Below, one piece after another: positions 22,843-30,621 of a stretch of DNA of 43,606 nucleotides. The notes below the pieces were generated by a model. That model made no database searches and had not been told where the DNA came from. It saw only the letters and a list, made by a program, of their open reading frames with translations. Location: positions 666,854-710,459 of the forward strand of contig PJRA01000198.1 in NCBI GenBank assembly GCA_016987375.1. The letters run 5' to 3'. This stretch comes from Brachionus koreanus. Taxonomy: Eukaryota; Rotifera; Eurotatoria; Ploima; Brachionidae. The position numbers were made by a program, and so were the translations under genes. Within the stretch, counting starts at the first letter, position 1. Every line of letters starts with the position of its first letter.

Positions 22843-24978
22843 ATGGAGCAATGCACCAACACTCACGAACCCTATCCGCCAAGTGTGTTCGACGAGGACT
22901 CCTACTTGATTAAAGAAGACTTGAAATTTGAGCCCAAGGTGCGCAGCTTGGACGACTTGACTGGTCACACGCATCAAACCCAATCGAGCAATAGTCAAAC
23001 AGTGAATGAAAAGAATCTTAATGATAAGAAATTTTTTGCTAAGAACAGCATAAAAAAGCAACTTCAGTTCAAATTAAATCGAGAACCGATCAAAGACAAA
23101 ATGACTGCTAAAAAAAATTTGTCTGAAAGCTGCGGCAATTTGCACGACCAGCTGAACAAACTGAAAAGTGACGAAATTAAAAAGCGTCGCATTGCATCGT
23201 CACAATCAATTAGATCCCATACGGATGAATCTTGCTCGAAAAAATTCCAAAATAATCTAAGCCTATTCAAAGCCAGAGCCTACTGTGTTCTAGAACGTCC
23301 AACCGGCCTATCTGGCCTAATCTATCGCATTTTCATATTCACTCTAGTTTTTGGCTCTATTTTAATCGGTGCATTGACAACCATTAAAACACTTAGTCAC
23401 ATGACCCATAAGCTAATATTCGCCTATGAGATATTTGTTACCACTTATTTTATAAGCGAATTTTTGATTCGTTTCTGGTGTGTGGATCAACGATTGGCAT
23501 TCAAGGGCTTTCAGGGCCGGGTTAGATTCATGCTTAGGCCAATACAGCTAATTGAACTCACTCTTATTGTCATTTCAGTGATTATACTCTCCACTGGATA
23601 CATTAAGAAGCGAAGTTTCCTAGAGCTAGGTCCTGAGGCCTTGTCAGCCGTAAAATTTTTTCAAATATTCAGATTTTTTTACATAGACAGACAAGCGCAA
23701 ACATGGGTTATACTCACCAAAGTAATCAAACAGCATAGATTTGAGCTTTTAAGTTGTATTTACATCGGAGTTATTATTTTGCTTTTTAGTTCTTATCTAA
23801 TTTTGTTTTTCGAACAGCCTCTTACTGAAAAAAATGATGACAATCAATTTTTAACATATGCAGATGCCATTTACTGGTCAATAATCACAATGGCAACAAT
23901 TGGATATGGTAAAAAAAAAAATTTTTTTTTTTTCTGATTATTTTCTAATTTTGTTTCTCTAGGGGATCGATCACCGCGGACATTTGCCGGAAAAATAATT
24001 TCCACAACTCTGTGCATAGTTGGTGTAGCATTTTGGACCTTGCCAGGAGGCATCATAGGCTCCGGATTCGCTCTAAAAGTCGAGCAAAAAAATAAAAAAA
24101 AACAGTTCAATCGTTTGCTTCCGGCAGCAGCTGGCCTCATACAGTCATGGTGGCGAATGAAGGCGACACTTTTTTTGTCTTCGTCAAATTTGTCCAGTTT
24201 AATAGCCACAGTGGCAACATTTGATTTGTCCAAACCAATTTACAGTACTTCATTGCGTCGTTTAAAGAATCACTTGGATTCAATTAATTTAAACGACGAT
24301 AAAAGTAGCTATTTTTCAGGTCTTGATTCTCCAAAGCAAGAAAAAATTATTGAAATACCAAATGAACTAAAAGAAAGTGAAAATAAACAAGAGATAACAT
24401 ATGATGAAAGTTCAAAGTTTTTAAATCAAAGATTTTCGTATGAACCGTGTAGTTCGATTGTTTCGAATTATTCCCATACTAGCCGAGAGTATTCAATTTT
24501 GATGAAGTTGTCACCCGAACACTTGCTTCTAATTAGAACTATTTTAATTCTTAAATTTTTTCGCGCAAAGCAAAAATTTAAATTGGCCTTTAAGCCTTAC
24601 GATTTTAAGGACGTTATTGAACAGTATACCCAAGGTAATATGGATATTTTACTTAAAATGAAAGACTTGCAGCGCAAAATTGATCAAATGAATACATATT
24701 CAGTCAATCGAGCACTAAACTCTGATCTTTTAATGAACAACTCTTCGCCTCTTGATCAAAAGCTCTGGTCTAAGCCTGGTGAAGTTTTGCGTCGTGGCTC
24801 AAGTCGTCGAAGCCAAAGAAAAATTTTTAGCGCTAGTCCAGATTCTCAAACAATCGATAGATCACAAAAAGACTGCCCAAGCGATTCATTTATGCTAAGT
24901 GAACGTGTAGAACGCATTGAATTTATTTTGGACAATTTAACTAGTAAAATAGATAAATTAATTGAATTAAAATCTTGA
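22843..24978 (+). CDS. KCNQ: Divergent KCNQ-type (Kv7) voltage-gated potassium channel
   Basis: Two exons, 22843-23908 and 23963-24978 (54-bp intron splitting the Gly codon of the filter), giving 693 aa. The frame is open to a TTG at 22819, but the first ATG is 22843 (MEQCTN). The N-terminal 150 residues are hydrophilic. S1 is at about 160-182, S2 190-215, S3 232-255, S4 266-285 (AVKFFQIFRFFYIDRQ), S5 301-326, and the pore ends in TIGYGD (352-357). S6 with GFALKV is followed by a KCNQ-specific proximal C-terminus (IIGSGFALKVEQKNKKKQF..LPAAAGLIQSWW, the calmodulin/IQ-like helix A). The distal tail ends in a predicted coiled coil (VERIEFILDNLTSKIDKLIEL) like the assembly helix D. S4 and the S6 hinge deviate from KCNQ1-5 (see findings). 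Expected: plasma-membrane K+ channel controlling excitability. Confidence 0.88.
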
Positions 24979-25303
24979 TTATGCTGTTATTGTTAACTTT
25001 TTTTTTTTTATTTGTTTCAGAAATGATGAATTATATTTTTGAAAAAATTTTCGTTTTAATTTAGAATTTATCATAAATTTTATTTTGCTTAAATTAAAAA
25101 AAATAAATGGATATTTTTTATTTTGTAAATTTTTTGAAATTCACAAAAAAAATTTCTTATCAAAAAAATTTTTTTATCATCATTTTTAATCATATCTAGT
25201 TCTAAAAAGTAGGTTTATATTTCAGATAAATCTAGACACTCCAGCTGTTCAAAGTTTAATTAAATAAGTTTAGCTTTTTAAAAAATAGAAATTGTAATAA
25301 ATG
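24979..25303. other. AT-rich 3' flank of KCNQ-like gene
   Basis: A/T low-complexity sequence, presumably 3' UTR. Nothing else seen. Confidence 0.45.
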
Positions 25304-25680
25304 GATGGTTGACTTTCTTTCTGATCGTACACAATGAGCTTTTTAGGGAAATATTAATTCGTTATGGCTTTCAGTATTTGGCTGTGTTCCTTAATGCTCG
25401 GTCTTGGGTCCTCTCCTCTTCATTATTTATTTCAACGAGCTGCTTGAACAAATTGAAAATTTGTCTAAAGCCTATGCAGAAGACACAAAAATAACTGCAA
25501 TCATTAAAAATTCTTTGTCCAACAAGATTGTGATAGAGATTTTTAATCTCGTGAACCACTCTTATCTAAATGCTGAAAAAATAAAATGTAATCTCAGATC
25601 TTACAATCGGACTATTTACAGAAAGAAAATGAAATATTTTCTACCAGGATTAGTAATGGGAAATAGGGAAAGTAAGAAAT
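25304..25680 (+). mobile_element. Non-LTR reverse-transcriptase relic (Jockey/CR1-like palm region)
   Basis: Frames around 25304-25340 give WMVDFLSDRTQ (usual WL..FL..RTQ). After two shifts or stops the frame from about 25397 reads CSVLGPLLFIIYFNELLEQI and KAYAEDTKI. These are the GVPQGSVLGPLLF..YIND and FADDTKI palm motifs; the catalytic YADD is now YAED and the PQG of the first motif is destroyed by a stop. The open frame continues to about 25680 with LVNHSYLNAEKIKCNL, as expected downstream of the palm. Dead and 5'-truncated. Confidence 0.82.
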
Positions 25681-25847
25681 AATCCTCTAAATTTTAAAAA
25701 TCTGTCCATCCTTTTTTAATTCATAATTAATAAATTATTTTTTAAAAGTAAATTTTTTAAACTGGAAATTTAGCTTTATTTCTATTTTTTTACACAAATA
25801 AATTATATATAAAAATTTTTCACTCATTTTTTCTCTATTCTTAATAA

Positions 25848-26096
25848 ATGACTGTCTATAAATGTGATGTTTGCTCGATTCGAGTTGATAAAAATCTGAA
25901 AGCTTCTGTTATTGCAAATTGGAATAAAATTGGAATATCTTCTTCTTGTTTAGTCCATTTAATGCAGAAGCGTTCTATTGATCACACCACTTACAAATAT
26001 GTCTATGCTAGGGAACTGTCGATCATTTTGATCACTGCCGGATCATTAATGATCGGGACCAGTCATAGACTATTATTTTTCCCAGGTACTAGCTGA
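25848..26096 (+). other. Unassigned 82-codon open frame, probably not a gene
   Basis: The frame starts with ATG at 25848 and begins YKCDVCSIRVDKN. I recognise no domain. Base composition changes at about this point to the higher GC that runs through the Gypsy relic (to about 27550), so this probably lies within the decayed element rather than being a gene. Confidence 0.25.
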
Positions 26097-26099
26097 CAA

Positions 26100-27300
26100 T
26101 TGCCAGGTAGCCACTGCACGCACTATAAACATTACTGCCACCGAAAAGTACTTTTATTAGTCTTCTGAGGCTTTTATCCTCTGTTGATCGCGTTTATTGT
26201 GATTAAACCAAGCTTTAGTGCTGTTTTACAACCGATAAGCCTCTAATGTCGGCCCTTAACTACTATGACTTTTGACTGTGTTTGTCTTCCTAGATTTTCC
26301 AAAGTGGCTTCTCTCCGAGTGTTTCTATAGGTGATTCGGCAGTGTATGCATAGTATTTCTTACTAAATGCTGAGAGCTTGGGTTTGTTTTCTAGCATCTG
26401 AAGCGTTCGTTCATTTATGACGTTTGCAGCCGATTATGTATCCACCAGACATGAGATGGGTTTTCCTTGGAGTCTGATGGTTATTCTGACGCTTTCTTCT
26501 TCTCCTATCGAGCCGATTAGCTCCTATTCTGCGCCTGCTCTGACAGTGCTGATTCCATAGTCGACACTTGCCTTGAGTGCCAGGTATTCCGCATACTCTG
26601 CCTCATCTATTGTTCCTTTTCCTCTTCTTGTTTCACTTCTGGTCCATTAACTTTCTTCTTGTTGTTCTTCAATATTGGTCGCCACTAGTCTTATGTGTTT
26701 TGCATTGCTTTTCTTGTAGTTGTGTGATCTGCTCTTTTGGTGCTGGCTAGGGCCGCTATTGGTGTATAATTTAGCTTGAGTTCGCTGGGTGCCTCCCCGG
26801 CATACTCATGATTCATGCGTCTGCAGCTCATGCACTCTTTTCCGTGTGAGATCTTCCACCACAATAACTGCACTGTGCGTTGCTGTATCTTTGGCCGTCT
26901 TGCTGTTTATGGTTTTTGTACTGCTTTTTTGATGCGTATGCCATAATGTCCCTGTTTTCATGTGTCGTCATCTGTTGAGTTGCTCTGATTTTTGCCAAAC
27001 TTGCATTCAGACGCTCGTACCCGATCGATGTGGAGCTTAAATTTTGCCATTACTTGTGCGTTGTCGGTTATTCTTTCCGCCGTGATGAAAAGATCAAACA
27101 TCTCGACCCATTTCTTCCATCTGGTTCCTTTTGTACTCATATCCCCTTGGTATTGGAATTCCGGCAACTGTGTAAGCTGACTGACCATTTTTCCTCCTCC
27201 TTTTTTTTTTTGGTGCTGTTGATGCTGATGCTCTAATAGGATATTCTTCTGCTTGCTATGATTTTTGATTTCCCCGTCGCCAGTTGTAATGTTTACATTA
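26100..27300 (-). mobile_element. Ty3/Gypsy LTR retrotransposon relic: gag, zinc knuckle, protease
   Basis: Read on the minus strand from 27300 downward. The sequence at 27300-27265 ends a probable LTR (..CATTACA) and is followed by ACTGGCGACGGGGAAATC, a primer-binding-site-like motif. A gag frame starts at ATG 27188 (MVSQLTQLPEFQYQGD; RWKKWVEMFDLFI) and breaks near 26960. A CCHC-type knuckle lies near 26880-26840 (CSYCGGRSHTEKSA, then a stop). A retropepsin-like protease lies near 26500-26310: CLVDT, then a stop where the active-site Gly should be, then SAANVINERTLQML and YAYTAESPIETLGE. No reverse transcriptase, RNase H or integrase was recognised, so the element is 3'-truncated and inactive. 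Composition is clearly more GC-rich than the surrounding DNA. Confidence 0.8.
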
Positions 27301-27680
27301 GTACCCTTGGGTCCGTCTATCCGATCTCCTCGTAAGACGTTTAGGAGCCGCTATTTATGCTCCATTCTAACTTAAACGCTCAAGGTTTAGTTAGTTAACT
27401 AATCCAGTGATATCGACAGAGATGTCGCTATATCACACCGAACTTCTTTCGCTGTACTGCGGCCATAACTAATGAAAGAGCAGTATTATCTCTTGTTACA
27501 CGAGCTTGTGCACAAGGGTCTTGTGGTTGATGGGTTCATGGACACAAACCAGGACAGTTAGATAAAAGAAGAAGTAATATTTTGTTAAAGTTTATTTTGG
27601 ACTATGATAGGGATCAATTAGAAGGAAAAGATTCACGTAAACTAAATAATGTATATGATTCTAGTGATGAATAAAAAATG
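27301..27680. other. Probable LTR remnant and flanking fragment
   Basis: It continues the higher-GC sequence upstream (minus-strand sense) of the primer-binding-site-like motif, so part should be the 5' LTR of the Gypsy relic; the outer LTR end could not be fixed. From about 27500 to 27674 a plus-strand frame with one stop ends ..NNVYDSSDE; I do not recognise it. Confidence 0.4.
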
Positions 27681-27725
27681 ACTTTAAGTTTATAATAGTT
27701 ATAAAATTTTTGATTTTTTTAATAA

Positions 27726-27902
27726 ATTAAAGAAGATTTGAAATTTGAGCCCAAGGTGCGCAGCTTGGACGACTTGACTGGTCACACGCATCAAACCCAA
27801 TCGAGCAATAGTCAAACAGTGAATGAAAAGAATCTTAATGATAAGAAATTTTTTGCTAAGAACAGCATAAAAAAGCAACTTCAGTTCAAATTGAATCGAG
27901 AA
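27726..27902 (+). pseudogene. Partial duplicate of KCNQ-like first exon
   Basis: This 177-bp segment is a direct-orientation copy of 22909-23085, the coding sequence for residues about 23-81 of the KCNQ-like channel. I see two mismatches: C to T at 27736 (GACTTG/GATTTG) and A to G at about 27893 (AAATTAAAT/AAATTGAAT). Both are synonymous. Identity stops abruptly at both ends. The copy lacks the start codon, all transmembrane segments and the pore. It sits 4.8 kb downstream, next to the Gypsy relic. The frame remains open to about 28010 into unrelated sequence. Classed as a non-functional fragment. Confidence 0.9.
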
Positions 27903-28400
27903 ACTAAAAGTTACCGAAAAATTGATTTAATTTTCGGATTCTTCAAAGAGATTTGTATAAAGAAAACTTTTTTCAAGGAAAAAAAAATTATTCAAATATC
28001 TTTTATTTAAATAAAATATACTAAAACAGGGTAAAATGTACTAAAACTTTTACTGATTTTAAAGAGTGGAAAAATCAAGTATATTGACCTAATTTACATA
28101 TATTCTAAATAAATACATTCAAATTTATAAGAATTAAAAAAAAAATTGTCGTATTCAATATTCTCTATGTTTGAATTTAAACTTTATTTTGAATAGATTA
28201 TCAACTTTCCTAATAATTGCGAACTTCATTTTTTATTCCTAATGAATTCTGAATAGAGTGACTTGACTTTAATTATATTATTATTTATTTAAAAAAGTGC
28301 TGCGATATTAAAGAGTCAATAGTGGAATGAGAATGCACAGGGAAAGCTTTTAAGCAAAATTAAGAAACCATTTTGCAAGTGCTGTGACTGTCTGACATGC
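27903..28400. other. AT-rich intergenic region
   Basis: No gene was recognised. Sequence from about 28300 becomes mixed and probably belongs to the LINE tail that follows. Confidence 0.45.
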
Positions 28401-28540
28401 TTTCTCTTCGAACAAAGAGGTCCCAAAATATAAATTTTGAATAAGTTGCTTGATAGTGTTGTAAAATCCAAATCAATAGAAGTCTTCAAGGGGCTTTAAA
28501 TTGATTCGGTAAAAATGGCTGCCACAGCACCACATTACAT
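28400..28540 (+). mobile_element. LINE ORF2 C-terminal tail relic
   Basis: The frame at about 28453-28498 reads DSVVKSKSIEVFKGL before a stop, matching the characteristic end of CR1/Jockey-like ORF2 proteins (LP..VV..KS+..FK..L). The sequence just upstream reads as a decayed RVV..WN-type region in other frames. It is on the same strand as the reverse-transcriptase relic at 25304-25680, so the two could be pieces of one element separated by the Gypsy insertion; that is inference. Confidence 0.55.
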
Positions 28541-28954
28541 TAAAGCAGTGATTGACTCAGAATTATTGTAAAGATATCGCAGCAATAAATACTATCTAAC
28601 ATTAGATCTAAGTCTCATAGTCAAAAAATAAAGAACACAAAAAAAAATCGTGCTGGACAATTTTGTGACCTGCTCGTCATACTTTTAGTTATTAAAAAAA
28701 TTTGTAAACAGTTGTACACTGAGTTAAATTAAGGAGAAAAATAATTAAAATCTGTGAAATTTTTTTATTTATATATATATCTACCAGTATAAAAAAAATT
28801 TATCATAAAATTAATCAATTATATCAAAAATTTTTTAATAATAATTTTTTTTTTAGGCTTATAGTCGAATTCCAAAATTTAAAAAATAAATATAAAATTT
28901 TGTCTAATTTTCTATTTTTTTTTTTAATTCTTTTTTTTAGTTTAATTAATTTGC
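28541..28954. other. Intergenic, 3' of PIGM
   Basis: Decayed, mixed sequence to about 28700, then A/T low complexity; presumably the PIGM 3' UTR at the right end. No gene seen. Confidence 0.4.
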
Positions 28955-30260
28955 TTAATTATAAGATTTTAAAAAAGTTTTCGCTATTAGACAATTGATA
29001 AAAGCAAATAAAAGACCAGCCAGCCAAACATATAAAAATGTATTCTTTGCATTGAATTCAATTTCATAAGCAGTGTATAGCCATATTGACTTGATAAAAA
29101 AATTGAAAATTAATTCAATATTTTCAAGTTTAAAATTACCTGTCCTAGCATCCAGGCTAAAAAGCATGCAACTATTTGATGGACTTTAATATTCAAATAT
29201 GGACCGATCAGTGGAATTAGACTTAGATACCAGACAAAGTATTGTGAGGTGCATACTTTGTTAAATGTTACAAATGTGAAAGTTATAAAAAAAAGACAAA
29301 GTTCTATTTGGTCGTGTAGATAAAAAGAGGCCGATAAAATAAGCAATGCTTGAGGCATAAAACTTAAATATTTTATTAATCCCAGTTCAGTTGTGTCTGT
29401 CAAATAGAGCATGTAGAAATAAGGGCTGAAGTTGTGGCGAACATCTTTACGGATCAAATGGTAAAAATAAGTTTCGTACAGAAAGATATATCCATATTTT
29501 AGATAAAAAAAATAGGTTAAAGATGCTAGAATTATAAACGCAGTAAAACCAAATTTTAACAGATTGGAATTGAATAAAACTGCTTGAAGAATTGAGAGTG
29601 GCTTTTTTTTTCTTATTATGGTTTTGAATTCAGTTATGTAAAGAACTAATGCCAAGGCATATGTTACTGGGTATATTTTGAAATGAATTGCCAGACCGTA
29701 GAACAAGCCTGATAAAATGTATTTTTTTCTTTTTAGAAAAAAGACAAAATTGAGAACTAAAAATGACATGAGACTTTCAGCGTTGCCGCGACTTGCAATT
29801 GCTATGGTTATTGGATTGTAAAACCAGAATAAAATTGAATACAAGTTTTTACTTTTGTCCGCCAAATTAAATTCATTTATTTTGAGAATTAAAAATCCGC
29901 ACAGTAAATCGAACAAGACAAATAAAAACTTGCCAAACGATTCAAAAAAAGCTACATTTGGTAGCATCAAATATGCAAGAATTGGTGTATAGCGATACGT
30001 GTCTCTAAGATAAGGAGATTCATTCTAAATTTAAAAATAAACTAAAATTCAATTAAATGTTTCTATTTTATGCTAACTTTGTAAACATATGAGGCTGCAT
30101 CTGTAAAAACTTGATAATCAATATCAGTGTATTTTGGTATTTGTTGTTTAAGCTCTGCTTTAGATGCTCTATAGTCGTGATAGAAGCCGTAAAAGGTAAA
30201 AACAGCTCGTATTAAAAAAGCGAGAAAAAAATTAAATTTCAAACTTTTAATAAATAACAT
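28955..30260 (-). CDS. PIGM: GPI mannosyltransferase 1 catalytic subunit
   Basis: Three exons on the minus strand: 30260-30078, 30024-29140 and 29089-28955, all phase 0, giving 400 aa (human about 420). Introns are 53 and 50 bp. A signal-anchor helix (residues 5-25) is followed by the DXD motif in YTDIDYQVFTDAA (Asp46 and Asp48), the catalytic signature of the first ER-lumenal mannosyltransferase. Splicing then gives SPYLRDTYRYTPILAYLMLPN, and further on GNAESLM, GLAIHFKIYPVTYAL, a KVCTSQYFVWYLSLIP segment and the end IWLYTAYEIEFNAKNTFLY followed by VWLAGLLFAFINC. It is a multi-pass ER membrane protein. By homology it adds the first alpha-1,4 mannose to GlcN-(acyl)PI from dolichol-P-mannose, with PIGX as partner. 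The short frame at 28955-29167 is its last exon, not a separate gene. Confidence 0.95.
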
Positions 30261-30621
30261 TATTCTTTAATTTTTAAATGTCAAAATTCATATTTATTTT
30301 AAATTTTTTTCTAAAATCTAAATTAACATTTTGAAAATTTTTTTTAAGAAATTAAAATATATTAGTGAGAGTATTAGTAGAGATGGGCTTTTTAAATTTA
30401 ACTAGACAAGCAAAATATATGTAATTAAATCATCATTCAAAATTTTGTCTCAAATTTAAATTTTTTTTAATTTAAAAAACAAAAAAATTTTCTATCTTTT
30501 TCATTTGTGTCATTTTTCTATATAACTATGGAAATTAATTAATCTCATAAATTCATAAATTATACGTGGAAATAGTATTTTTTTTTTTATAATTTATTTC
30601 AAAAAAATTATACATGTGAAA
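30261..30621. promoter_or_regulatory. Divergent promoter region, PIGM and RBCK1-like
   Basis: 361 bp separate the two start codons, with transcription in opposite directions. A/T-rich, with no identifiable element beyond position. Confidence 0.4.

Noticed and set aside
28955..29167. Separate small membrane protein gene
   Set aside because: Its C-terminal part is the third exon of PIGM; the N-terminal part of that frame is intron and exon 2 read in the wrong frame.
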